DNA from: JBMDXB01 sp048594975
Lineage (GTDB): Bacteria > Acidobacteriota > Vicinamibacteria > Vicinamibacterales > 2-12-FULL-66-21
DNA length: 64,000 nucleotides
Direction: 5' to 3'
Assembly (NCBI GenBank): GCA_048594975.1
Contig: JBMDXQ010000017.1
Coordinates: 84,095-148,094 of the forward strand
Part shown: one piece after another, positions 8,441 to 17,120 of the stretch
Layout of the letters: each line of letters begins with the position of its first letter
Numbering within the stretch: position 1 is the stretch's first letter
Program-made: the position numbers and the translations under genes
Notes under the pieces: model-generated
Databases searched by the model: none
What the model was told of the DNA's origin: nothing
Seen by the model: the letters and a program-made list of their open reading frames with translations, nothing else

Positions 8441-9538
8441 ATGCGACGCTTGTTCCGGCGGCTCGCTTCCCGCCTCGGTCCCGTGCTCCAGTCCGACACG
8501 GCGTTCATCGCGGCGGCCTACCGGGCGATCCTGCGCCGCGAGGTCGATCCCGAGGGCTTGCGCTACTACCGGCGCGTGCTCCGCGACGGCTCGGATCGCA
8601 CGGCCGTCCTGCTCTCGTTGACGCGCTCCGAGGAGTACACGAACCGCCTGGTGAGGCACGCGACGCGGCTGTCGGGCCTGCGCCTCCTCCGACCTGAACA
8701 GTACCGGCAGGCGGTCGACGTGACCTGCGGCGACACCATCACGCTGTTCGAGGTCCGGTCGGCGGCTGATTTCGACTGGCTGGAGTCGCAGATCCTCGCA
8801 GACCATTATTACGAGAAACCGGGCGTCTGGACGCTCGACATCGATCGCGACAAACGGGTGATTGCCGAGATCGTGTCGGCTTTCGCGCCCGAGCGGCCGC
8901 TCGAGCTCGGCTGTGCCGCCGGCGCCGTGCTGCAGTGCCTGCACGACCAGGGGGTCGCCGCCGAGGGCGTCGAGATCAGCTCGATGGCGATCGAGAGGGC
9001 GCCCGAAGCCGTACGCGGCCGCATCCACCAGGGTGACCTGCTGTCGCTCGACCTGGCGCCACGCTACGACCTGATCTATGGGCTCGACATCTACGAACAC
9101 CTGAACCCCAACCGCCTGGACCTGTACCTGCAGCGCCTGTCCGATCTCACGCGCACGGACGGATACCTCTTCTGCAACATTCCCGCGTTCGGCGACGACC
9201 CGGTCTTCGGGACGGTGTTCCCGCTCTACGTGCCGGCCTGGCAGCGGGATGCCGCCGCCAACCGCCCGTTCACGCTGCTGCACGTGGACGACGAGGGTTA
9301 CCCGATTCACGGGCACCTGACCTGGGCGGAGTCGCGCTGGTGGGTGGAACGGTTCGAGGCGCGCGGCTTCCGGCGCGAGATGCAGATCGAGCGCGCCCTG
9401 CACCGCAAGTACGACGACTACATGAAGCAGCACACGCCCGCGCGCCTCTCCTACTACGTGTTCGCCAAGGACGCGTCGCCGGATCGCCGCGCGGCTATCA
9501 TCGGGCGCATCGGCCGGCCGTCACACGCGCTCGGCTGA
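8441..9538 (+). CDS. DUF4214 domain fused to a SAM-dependent methyltransferase
   Basis: 365 residues from ATG 8441. The N-terminal third carries a DUF4214-like repeat (AAYRAILRREVDPEGLRYY, then a segment containing LTRSEEY), a module common in bacterial exopolysaccharide and glycosyltransferase fusions. From about residue 145 a class I methyltransferase follows: LELGCAAGAVLQCLHDQG is the SAM-binding motif I, GVEIS motif II, and YDLIYGLDIYEHL motif IV. The closing region FEARGFRREMQI is typical of glycan methyltransferases. It diverges from the GT-C gene at 6855 and precedes further glycan-type genes, so surface-polysaccharide methylation is the likely role. Confidence 0.82.
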   Translation: MRRLFRRLASRLGPVLQSDTAFIAAAYRAILRREVDPEGLRYYRRVLRDGSDRTAVLLSLTRSEEYTNRLVRHATRLSGLRLLRPEQYRQAVDVTCGDTITLFEVRSAADFDWLESQILADHYYEKPGVWTLDIDRDKRVIAEIVSAFAPERPLELGCAAGAVLQCLHDQGVAAEGVEISSMAIERAPEAVRGRIHQGDLLSLDLAPRYDLIYGLDIYEHLNPNRLDLYLQRLSDLTRTDGYLFCNIPAFGDDPVFGTVFPLYVPAWQRDAAANRPFTLLHVDDEGYPIHGHLTWAESRWWVERFEARGFRREMQIERALHRKYDDYMKQHTPARLSYYVFAKDASPDRRAAIIGRIGRPSHALG

Positions 9539-9555
9539 CCCGGGGAAGGGCACGT

Positions 9556-10761
9556 ATGTTCACCGCGACCGCCGATCTCATCCTCCCGTCCACCGTCACC
9601 GGCTCCTGGCCGCGGCCGCGCTGGTTCGACGTCAGCATGTGGGGCCGCCCGCTCGACACCTGCATGATGGACGTCCGCTTCCGCGAGAAATTTCAGGACG
9701 CGCTGGCCGTGGTCGTCAGCGACCAGGAGCGCGCCGGGCTCGACCTCGTCACGCACGGCGATTTCCACGTCGACGAAGACATGGCGGGCCGTGCCTGGCA
9801 CCACTACCCCCTCCAGCGCTGGGCCGGGTTCGAGGGCGATTACCTGCAGCCGGAGGAGACGCGCGCGCCGTGGCTGCATTACCCGCCCGGCACGCTCCTC
9901 AACGAGATCTACACCGCCTGGCGCTGGCCGCACGTTGTCGACACCATCGAGCATCGCCCGCTGGACTACGAGAAGATCTGGCGCATCGCCCAGGCAAAGA
10001 CCCGCAAGCCGCTGCGCTTCGGCACCTGCTGCTCGCAGGTGATGGCACTTTTCCTTGACATCCACACGCCTAAATACAAGGACAAGCGGCAGGTCGTCTG
10101 GGACATGGCCGAGGCGATGAACAAGGAGCTGCTCGCCCTCCGCGACGCCGGCTGCCGCTGCATCCAGGTGGAGGAACCGACGCTGCACTTCATGGCCAAC
10201 ACCTTCGGCAGGGACCACGAGCAGGTGCGGTTCATGATCGACGCCTACAACCGGGAGGTACAGGGGCTCGACGACGTGGAGCTGTGGATCCACACGTGCT
10301 GGGGCAACCCGAACATGCAGCGCGTGATGGAGGACACGAGCTACGCCAGGTCCGTGGAGCTGTACCTCGACCGGTGCAAAGGGGACGTGTGGACGGTCGA
10401 GATGAAGGATCGCGACCAGCGCGACCTCGAGCTCTTCGCGCCGTTCAAGGGCGCGCTGACGAAGAAGATCTGCATCGGCGCCGTGAGCCACCGCTCGCTG
10501 CAGGCGGACCGGCCGGAGGACGTGGCCGGCGAAATCCGCAAAGCGCTGAAGCACATCGCCCCCGAGCAGCTGATCGTCTCGAGCGACTGCGGGTTCGGCC
10601 GTCAGGGCTGCAACCGCGAGATCGCGTTCTACAAGGCGAGCGCGATCGCGCAGGGCTGCAACATCGTCCGCCGCGAGCTCGGCCTGCCCGCCACGTACGT
10701 ACCGGCCGCTGATGCGGCACTGCAGATCGACGTGGTACCGAGGGGCGTGCAGCCGGCCTGA
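9556..10761 (+). CDS. Cobalamin-independent methionine synthase (MetE C-terminal) family protein
   Basis: 401 residues of the MetE/UROD TIM-barrel superfamily, which transfer methyl groups to thiols through a zinc site. The ATG at 9556 follows GGGGAAGGG. The start LPSTVTGSWPRP is the usual opening of the C-terminal MetE barrel. Putative zinc ligands are H246 and C248 in HTCWGNPN and C345 in SSDCGFG; QVEEPTLHF supplies the conserved acidic pair. It lacks the N-terminal MetE half, so it is a core-type enzyme and need not make methionine. It runs in the same direction as the next two membrane genes. Confidence 0.85.
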   Translation: MFTATADLILPSTVTGSWPRPRWFDVSMWGRPLDTCMMDVRFREKFQDALAVVVSDQERAGLDLVTHGDFHVDEDMAGRAWHHYPLQRWAGFEGDYLQPEETRAPWLHYPPGTLLNEIYTAWRWPHVVDTIEHRPLDYEKIWRIAQAKTRKPLRFGTCCSQVMALFLDIHTPKYKDKRQVVWDMAEAMNKELLALRDAGCRCIQVEEPTLHFMANTFGRDHEQVRFMIDAYNREVQGLDDVELWIHTCWGNPNMQRVMEDTSYARSVELYLDRCKGDVWTVEMKDRDQRDLELFAPFKGALTKKICIGAVSHRSLQADRPEDVAGEIRKALKHIAPEQLIVSSDCGFGRQGCNREIAFYKASAIAQGCNIVRRELGLPATYVPAADAALQIDVVPRGVQPA

Positions 10762-10780
10762 TGGCCGGCGCGTTCGATCG

Positions 10781-12241
10781 ATGGGCACGAGTGGAGAGCC
10801 GGCAGGGCTGACGCCCGCGCCATCCGGCCGCACGGACGCACCGGCGCTCGCGCCGTGGGTCCGCGCAGTGGATTCGGCCACCCTCGTCCTCGCGTGCGCC
10901 GCCGCATGGGTGGCCGTCACCGGCGGCATGCGCACCTCGCTCGCCGGCGTCAGGCTGTCAATCACGTCGTCGCTGAGGCTCGCGCTTCTGGCCGCAGCGA
11001 TTGCCGTCGTCCGGCACGCGGTTCACCGCCGCCCGTCGCTGCCCGCGCGGCTGGTACGAATCGGTCCGCGGCGCCTGCCGGACGACTGGTCGGCGACCGC
11101 GGCCGCGTGGGCGTGCAGTCGCGGCAGCGTGATCCTCGCGGGTTACCTGGCCGTGCTCGTCGTCGGATTCCCCCGGACTCCGCCGTTCCGCTTCTTCGAG
11201 AATGCGTTTGCCAACCTGCCTGCACGGTGGGACGCGGGATGGTACGTGGACATCGCGCTGCACGGGTACATGTGGCGCGACATCCCCGATCGTCAACAGA
11301 ACGTCGCCTTTTTTCCCGCGTTCCCGGTTGCGATGGGTACCGGGGGTGCCTTGCTCGGCGCCTACAGCCCCGCCGTCCCGGCGCTCGTCACTCAGCAGCG
11401 ACTGGTGATCGCGGGGTGGGTGATCGCGCTCGCCGCGTTCTGGTACGCGCTTGTCTATGTTTACCGGTGGGCGGACGCTCGTGCCGGGCCGGAGGTCGCG
11501 AAGGCCACCGTCATGCTTCTGGCGGCCTACCCGTTCAGCGTGTTCTTCAGTGCCCCGTACACGGAAGCGCTGTTCCTGCTCGGCACGGCTGCCGCGTTCG
11601 TACACTACGAACGCGGCGACTGGTACCGCAGCGCGGGCTGGGGATTCCTCGTCGGCCTCGTGCGCCCCAACGGCGTGCTGCTGTCGATTCCCCTCGCGAT
11701 CATCGCGGCGCAGCGCCGCCGACCCGGCGCGGCACGTGCGCTCGCAACCCCGGCCGCGTGGCTGCCGCTGGCCGCCCCTGCCGTGGCACTTCTCCTGCAC
11801 ACGCTGTATCTGCAGCAGGTGACCGGCCGCTGGCTCGTATGGACCGACGCGCAAGTCGCGTGGGGCCGGACTTACGACGTGACCTCCTGGCTCAGCGTGG
11901 CGCTCGGCGAGATCGCCAGAGAGGGCGCGGTAGCTTACATGGAGGCCGCGCCCGTCACGGTCCTCAACGGACTGGCGGCGACGCTGGCGCTGGTGCTGCT
12001 GTGGCCGGTGACACGGCGGGCCGGAGCGGCGTACGCGGTGTTGGTGCTCGTGAACCTCGTGCCGGCCGTCGTCTCCGGTGGGCTGATGTCCGTCGGGCGG
12101 TTCACGTCCACGTTGTTCCCGCTGTTCTTCGCGATCGCTGGGTCCATCCGCCCACAACACCTGCCGGCGTGGCTGCTGGCATTCGGCATCCTGCAGGGGT
12201 TGCTGGCGGCGCTTTTCTTTACATGGCGACCACTCTTCTGA
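10781..12241 (+). CDS. PIG-V-like mannosyltransferase family membrane protein
   Basis: 486 residues with about ten membrane segments. The motif LPARWDAGWYVDIALHGY matches the acidic first loop of the PIG-V/GPI-mannosyltransferase II family (ARWDxxWY), and AFFPAFPVAM and VFFSAPYTEALFLL match its following conserved loops. Family members are GT-C enzymes taking mannose from a polyprenol carrier. The start ATG 10781 has no clear ribosome site; it lies 20 bp after the MetE-like gene. Its end overlaps the following gene by 19 nt, suggesting coupled expression. Donor and acceptor are inferred. Confidence 0.82.
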   Translation: MGTSGEPAGLTPAPSGRTDAPALAPWVRAVDSATLVLACAAAWVAVTGGMRTSLAGVRLSITSSLRLALLAAAIAVVRHAVHRRPSLPARLVRIGPRRLPDDWSATAAAWACSRGSVILAGYLAVLVVGFPRTPPFRFFENAFANLPARWDAGWYVDIALHGYMWRDIPDRQQNVAFFPAFPVAMGTGGALLGAYSPAVPALVTQQRLVIAGWVIALAAFWYALVYVYRWADARAGPEVAKATVMLLAAYPFSVFFSAPYTEALFLLGTAAAFVHYERGDWYRSAGWGFLVGLVRPNGVLLSIPLAIIAAQRRRPGAARALATPAAWLPLAAPAVALLLHTLYLQQVTGRWLVWTDAQVAWGRTYDVTSWLSVALGEIAREGAVAYMEAAPVTVLNGLAATLALVLLWPVTRRAGAAYAVLVLVNLVPAVVSGGLMSVGRFTSTLFPLFFAIAGSIRPQHLPAWLLAFGILQGLLAALFFTWRPLF

Positions 12242-13884
12242 GCACGCGTTCGACCCGCATCCCGGGGCTCGCGAGTTCCATCTCGTTCCCGGTCGCAGCG
12301 CTCGCCACCTTCGTCGCGGTCACGGCGGTCATGACCTGGCCGCAGGCGCGCGTGCTCGCGACGCACGCGCCCCAACACCAGGATGTGTACTTCAACCTGT
12401 GGCGGCTCCGGTGGGTTGCGTACGCGCTCGTCGCCGCCCCCGCCAGCCTTTTCGACGGCAACATCTTCCACCCGGAACCACGATCGCTGGCGTTCTCCGA
12501 TGCGATGATCGTCGAAGGGGTGGTGGCCGCGCCGCTGCTCTGGGCGGGCGTACCTCCCGTGCTGGTCCACAACCTGCTGCTGCTCGGGGCGATCGTCGCA
12601 TCGGCTCTGGGGATATGCGTGCTCGTCGATCGCCTCACCAGCAACCGCGCGGCGGCGATCTTCTCCGGCCTCGTGTTCGCGTTCCCGCCCTACCGGTTCG
12701 AGCACTACATGCACCTGGAGCTGCAGTGGACCGTCTGGATGCCGTGGGCGTTCTGGGCACTGCACCGGACGCTCGAGTCAGGCCGCTGGACGCACGGGCT
12801 GCAGACCGGGTTGTTCGTCGCGCTGCAGATGCTGTCGAGCGTGTACTACGGCGTCTTCCTGGCGACCGTGCTGCCCGTCGCGGGGGGACTGATGCTCCTG
12901 GCGATGCGCGGCCGGCAACTGCTCTGCGCGGCGCGGTCCCTCGTGCTCGGTGGGGTCGTGGCACTGACGCTCTGCACGGTCTACGCGCTGCCCTACCTGG
13001 CGGCGAGCGAGCGGGTAGGCCGGCGATCGCCGGAGGAGATCGCCAGGTTCAGCGCACGGCCGTACGAGTACCTGATTGCCACCCCGGACAACCGTATCTA
13101 CGGCGGCCTGTTCCTCAGCCGCTCCGAGCGGCGGCTCTCACCGGGCGTCCTCGCGCCGCTGCTCGCGGTCGTCGGCCTCGTCCTGCGGCCGCCCACGCGT
13201 CGCACCGTCGCCTACCTCGTGGCGCTCGTGCTGTCCTTCGAGATGTCGCTCGGTGTCCGCGGGTATACGTTCAGCTTCCTGTACGAGCACGTGCCGGTGT
13301 TCTCAGGACTCCGCGCTCCCGCCCGTCTCGGCATCTTCGTCATCATGTTCCTCGCAATACTCGCCGGGTACGGTGTCGCGGCGCTGCACGAGGCGGTTCC
13401 GGCCGCGGCGCGGCGGGCGCTCTCGGTCCTGCTGCCGTGCGTCCTGCTGCTCGAGTACTGCGTCTTTCCGCTGCGGCTCGTCGCGTACGACAACTCGCCG
13501 CCGCAGGTGTACGTGTTCGTCGCCCGCCTCCCGCCGGGCGTGGTGGCGGAGTTCCCGATGCCGCGGCTCGAGGCGCTGCCGGGGCCCGACCCGCGCTACA
13601 CCTACATGTCGACGTTCCACTGGAAGCCGATCGTGAACGGCTACAGCGGGTACTATCCGCCCACTTACGTGCATCGGCTGCGAGAGGTGCAGGGGTTTCC
13701 CGACGAGGACTCGCTGTACGCGCTCCGCCGCAGCGGCGTGAAGTACGTCGTCTACCATCTGCCCGACGAGGAATCGGCAAAGACGATCAAGCTCATGCTC
13801 GCGCTCGAGGCGCGTCCGGACCTGGCGATGCTGGGGCGCTTCAACGACACGGTCGGCACGGCGGTCGTCTACGAACTGCGCTGA
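12223..13884 (+). CDS. Large multipass membrane protein, GT-C/glycosyltransferase-like
   Basis: 553 residues with about 11 membrane segments and a soluble C-terminal domain of about 120 residues. ATG 12223 lies inside the preceding gene (19-nt overlap), so translation is probably coupled. Landmarks: THAPQHQDVYFNLWRLRW in the first large loop, FAFPPYRFEHYMHLELQW, and FSGLRAPARLGIFVIMFL, all typical of acidobacterial membrane proteins of the GT-C type that lack an assigned substrate. A conserved loop acidic residue that could be catalytic is the D in QHQDVYFN. Together with the upstream mannosyltransferase-like gene it suggests surface-glycan assembly. Confidence 0.75.
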   Translation: MATTLLSTRSTRIPGLASSISFPVAALATFVAVTAVMTWPQARVLATHAPQHQDVYFNLWRLRWVAYALVAAPASLFDGNIFHPEPRSLAFSDAMIVEGVVAAPLLWAGVPPVLVHNLLLLGAIVASALGICVLVDRLTSNRAAAIFSGLVFAFPPYRFEHYMHLELQWTVWMPWAFWALHRTLESGRWTHGLQTGLFVALQMLSSVYYGVFLATVLPVAGGLMLLAMRGRQLLCAARSLVLGGVVALTLCTVYALPYLAASERVGRRSPEEIARFSARPYEYLIATPDNRIYGGLFLSRSERRLSPGVLAPLLAVVGLVLRPPTRRTVAYLVALVLSFEMSLGVRGYTFSFLYEHVPVFSGLRAPARLGIFVIMFLAILAGYGVAALHEAVPAAARRALSVLLPCVLLLEYCVFPLRLVAYDNSPPQVYVFVARLPPGVVAEFPMPRLEALPGPDPRYTYMSTFHWKPIVNGYSGYYPPTYVHRLREVQGFPDEDSLYALRRSGVKYVVYHLPDEESAKTIKLMLALEARPDLAMLGRFNDTVGTAVVYELR

Positions 13885-13962
13885 CCACTGGGTGCTCTCG
13901 TCAGGCGTGACGGCGGCATGCCTTGACGGATGAGCGGACCCTTAAGGTGCCTGACATGTAAA

Positions 13963-14004
13963 GCAGCTATCGAGGCTGCTCGCGCCGCAGCCCTTCAGGG
14001 CTGC
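13963..14004. repeat. Two tandem small hairpins after the membrane-protein gene
   Basis: An AGCAGC/GGCTGCT pair (13963-13980) is followed by a perfect 8-bp stem GCAGCCCT-TC-AGGGCTGC at 13987-14004. There is no T-run, so it is either a weak terminator for the upstream plus-strand genes or a REP-type palindrome. Confidence 0.45.
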
Positions 14005-14140
14005 ACCGCACACGCTCATCGTTCGAAGGTATTACACCCCTACAATCAGGCTGACGTGCGGTACGGCCAGCACTGCTGAAATACCGGGCATCTTCTCGGT
14101 CGTTCACTGGCACGACCATTGCTGAGTTTGTACCGCTCCC

Positions 14141-16531
14141 ATGCGACTTCCAGACGTCGCTCCGCTCGCCGCCCTTCTGCGCTCCGGACGCTCGTTCCTC
14201 CGTTCCGCGACGAGGAGATCCGCCACCGCCTTCGTCACGATCATTCGATCGTCGCGTGCCGCGCTCATTACGGCTGTGCTGGTCGTCTCCCTCGGCACGT
14301 GGAGCGGCGTGGGCGCGTCGGTCTGGTATCTCCACGGCACCTTGTCCGGACTACCCGACCAGGCTGCGGTCCGCGGCGCGGGTGCGATGCCGCGGGCGAC
14401 GACGCTGGCGGATGCGAGGGGCCAGCACGCGTTCACGATCTTCGAGGAACGGCGACTGCACGTGCCGCTGTCGAGCGTGTCGCCGCAGCTCATCAATGCC
14501 ATTCTCGCAATCGAGGATCGGAGGTTCTACGACCATCACGGAATCGACCCGATCCGCATCATCGGCGCCGCGCTCAACAACGTCGTCGAGATGGACCGGG
14601 AGCAGGGCGGGAGCACCATCACGCAGCAGCTCGCGCGTCTGACGCTCCTGACGCCGGACAAGACACTGCGGCGCAAGCTGCGCGAGGCGATCCTGGCAAC
14701 CCGCCTCGAACGCATCTTCTCGAAGGACGAGATCCTCGGGCTTTACCTCAACAAGGCGTACTTCGGCGACGGGCTCTACGGCGTCGAAGCGGCGTCGCTC
14801 GGGTACTTCGGTAAGCACGCGTCGGACGTCGGCGCCGCGGAGGCCGCCCTGATCGCCGGCCTGGTGAAATCACCCTCGACATACGCGCCGACGGTGAGCC
14901 CCCAGCGCGCCCTCGGGCGCCGCAATCTCGTGCTGCAGGCGATGCGCGACACCGGTGCGATCGACGAGGCGACGTACCAGTCCGCCGTCAAGAGCCCGCT
15001 GCGCCTCAACGACACGCTGCGGCGCGAGGAGGGCTTCGGCCAGTACTTCAAGGAAGAAGTACGCAAGTGGCTGGTCCAGGCCTACGGCTGGGACCGCGTC
15101 TACCACGGCGGCCTGCGGGTCGAGACGACGATCGATCTCGACCTGCAGAAGGCGGCCGAAGGGGAGATCGCGCGCGCACTCTCGGAGATCGAGGAACGGC
15201 AGCTGCGGCGGCGCGTCGTCCCGAAAGGCGAGATGCTGCAGGCTGCGCTCGTCGCGATCGACCCGCGCACCGGGCACGTCCGTGCCATGGTGGGCGGCCG
15301 CGCGTTCGAGCGGAGCCCGTTCAACCGCGCGACCCAGTCGCGCCGTCAGCCCGGGTCGGCGTTCAAGCCGTTCGTCTACGCGGCGGCGCTCGAGCGCGGC
15401 TACTCGCCGGCGACGCTCATCACCGGCCTGAGCGAACCGGTGATGACCCCGTCCGGCGCGTGGCTCCCCGAGGACGAGCACCTGGAATCCGACGCGATCA
15501 CCATGCGCGCGGCGCTGCGCACGTCGAGCAACCGCGCGGCCGTCCGCATGCTGAAGACCGTCGGCATCCCCGCGGCGGTGCAGTATGCGCAGCAGCTCGG
15601 CGTCGGGACGATGCCGCACGTGCCCTCGCTCGCGCTCGGATCCGGCGAGGTGACGCTGCTCTCGATGACCTCCGCGTTCGGCGCGTTCGCCAACGAGGGG
15701 AAGCTCGCCACGCCCACGTTCGTCCGCAGGGTGACGACCGGCGAGGGGCAGGTCCTCTTCCAGTCGCGCGTGGAGGCGAAGAACGCCGTCAGCGCGGCAA
15801 CCGCGTTCCTGATCTCGTCCATGCTCCAGGACGTCGTGAACGCCGGCACCGCCTGGCAGGCGCGGCAGATCGGGTTCCGCCTGCCGGCCGCGGGCAAGAC
15901 GGGCACGACCAACGAGTACCGCGACGCCTGGTTCGTCGGCTACACGCCGAGCCTGGTCACCGGCGTGTGGATCGGATACGACCAGCCGCGCACGATCGTG
16001 AACGGCGGCTACGCCGCCGAGCTCGCCGTCCCGCTCTGGGCGCGGTTCATGATCGCGGCCACGCGCAACGACAAGCCGGGATGGTTCCGTGTGCCGTCGA
16101 CGGTCACGGTCGCGGACGTCTGCCCGTTGAGCGGGCGGCTCGCCACCGATTCGTGCCGCAGCAGCGGTCCCACCCGCAGCGAGTATTTCGTGCGCGGCAC
16201 GCAGCCCATCGACACCTGCCTGATGCACCGCGACCCGGTATTCCGCGGGTTCACGGCCGACAGCCTGCGATTCCCGGGGGCGCCGCCGGTCGTCGCGACC
16301 AAGGAGCCCGCCCGGGCCGTGCCGCCGCCCGCCCCCGGGGCTGCTGGCCCTGCCGCGGCCGCCGCGCCTGCCGCCGTCGAAGAGGCGCCGGCGAAGAAGA
16401 AGCGCGGCTTCTGGTCGCGCCTGTTCGGGATCGGCGGGCGAAAGGACGACCGCAGGGACGATCGCGAGAACGAACGGAAGGACGATCGCCGCGACGAAGA
16501 CGAAAAGGACAAGAGCGGTCAGAAGCGGTAG
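14141..16531 (+). CDS. Penicillin-binding protein 1A, bifunctional transglycosylase/transpeptidase
   Basis: 796 residues. An N-terminal cytoplasmic region of about 45 residues and one membrane anchor precede a GT51 glycosyltransferase: E125 in AIEDRRFYDHHGID is the catalytic glutamate, with GGSTITQQLAR and DEILGLYLNKAYFGDGLYG following. The transpeptidase has S406-x-x-K409 in GSAFKPFVYA, the SSN triad in RTSSNRAA and K586-T-G-T. It polymerises and crosslinks peptidoglycan at the outer face of the inner membrane. The tail is an Ala/Pro linker then about 45 Lys/Arg/Asp/Glu-rich residues, an unusual extension. No clear ribosome site precedes ATG 14141. Confidence 0.95.
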   Translation: MRLPDVAPLAALLRSGRSFLRSATRRSATAFVTIIRSSRAALITAVLVVSLGTWSGVGASVWYLHGTLSGLPDQAAVRGAGAMPRATTLADARGQHAFTIFEERRLHVPLSSVSPQLINAILAIEDRRFYDHHGIDPIRIIGAALNNVVEMDREQGGSTITQQLARLTLLTPDKTLRRKLREAILATRLERIFSKDEILGLYLNKAYFGDGLYGVEAASLGYFGKHASDVGAAEAALIAGLVKSPSTYAPTVSPQRALGRRNLVLQAMRDTGAIDEATYQSAVKSPLRLNDTLRREEGFGQYFKEEVRKWLVQAYGWDRVYHGGLRVETTIDLDLQKAAEGEIARALSEIEERQLRRRVVPKGEMLQAALVAIDPRTGHVRAMVGGRAFERSPFNRATQSRRQPGSAFKPFVYAAALERGYSPATLITGLSEPVMTPSGAWLPEDEHLESDAITMRAALRTSSNRAAVRMLKTVGIPAAVQYAQQLGVGTMPHVPSLALGSGEVTLLSMTSAFGAFANEGKLATPTFVRRVTTGEGQVLFQSRVEAKNAVSAATAFLISSMLQDVVNAGTAWQARQIGFRLPAAGKTGTTNEYRDAWFVGYTPSLVTGVWIGYDQPRTIVNGGYAAELAVPLWARFMIAATRNDKPGWFRVPSTVTVADVCPLSGRLATDSCRSSGPTRSEYFVRGTQPIDTCLMHRDPVFRGFTADSLRFPGAPPVVATKEPARAVPPPAPGAAGPAAAAAPAAVEEAPAKKKRGFWSRLFGIGGRKDDRRDDRENERKDDRRDEDEKDKSGQKR

Positions 16532-17064
16532 CCGACCGCGACGCGTCCGCCCGCCACCCAGTCGAGCCCGCCGCCCATCCAGAGCACGGCCTCCGGACGA
16601 ACCACCACGCGTTGGGAAACGTCCCACTCGACGCCCGCGCGTGCGTGCAGCAGCCGCAGCGTCTCGACGCGATCGACCGGAGGAATGCTCGGAATCTCGA
16701 ACTCGACGTGCGCGCGCTGGACGCCGAGTCCTCCGCCCGCAAGGAAATGCACACTGCCGCCGCCCGGCGTTCGATACAGCACGCTGGCCGTGACCGTCAT
16801 CTGGCTGAATTCGTGATCCTCACGGCCGAAGACGTGTGACACGCGACCCGTGTGGATGTCGCCTTCGACGACGAGGTGCGGCGTCACATTGAAGCTCACC
16901 CCGCCGCCGAAGATCGACGCCGTTCCCTGCTCGGAGTCGGCGTGCCCGATCGAGGCGACGCCGAACTGGCCGAACACCAGCGCGCGCGGCTCCTGTGCCG
17001 AGGCGGGCGCAGCCGCGAGCGTGAACGCAAGCAGCGATCCTGCAATGCTGACAGGCTTCCTCAT
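16519..17064 (-). CDS. Small outer-membrane beta-barrel protein
   Basis: 181 residues from ATG 17064 (GAGGG upstream; an earlier in-frame start at 17082 is possible). The signal peptide ends at PASAQEP. The rest alternates hydrophobic and polar residues in strands with glycine turns (FGQFGVASIGHADSEQG, FLAGGGLGVQRAHVEF) and ends VAGGRVAVGYRF, an aromatic-terminated strand of the kind recognised by the BAM machinery. It looks like an OmpA/OmpW-type eight-stranded barrel of unknown function. It converges on the PBP gene and overlaps its end by 13 bp. Confidence 0.75.
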   Translation of the reverse strand: MRKPVSIAGSLLAFTLAAAPASAQEPRALVFGQFGVASIGHADSEQGTASIFGGGVSFNVTPHLVVEGDIHTGRVSHVFGREDHEFSQMTVTASVLYRTPGGGSVHFLAGGGLGVQRAHVEFEIPSIPPVDRVETLRLLHARAGVEWDVSQRVVVRPEAVLWMGGGLDWVAGGRVAVGYRF

Positions 17065-17120
17065 GCCCTCGAAGGCGCACATCGCAGCGCGAAGGGCTCA
17101 TCCGCTCCCGCCCGACCGGG

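Noticed and set aside
10855..12222. Upstream extension of the membrane-protein frame beginning at 10855
   Set aside because: It runs inside the mannosyltransferase-like gene in another frame and is Arg-rich; ATG 12223 gives a natural membrane-protein start.
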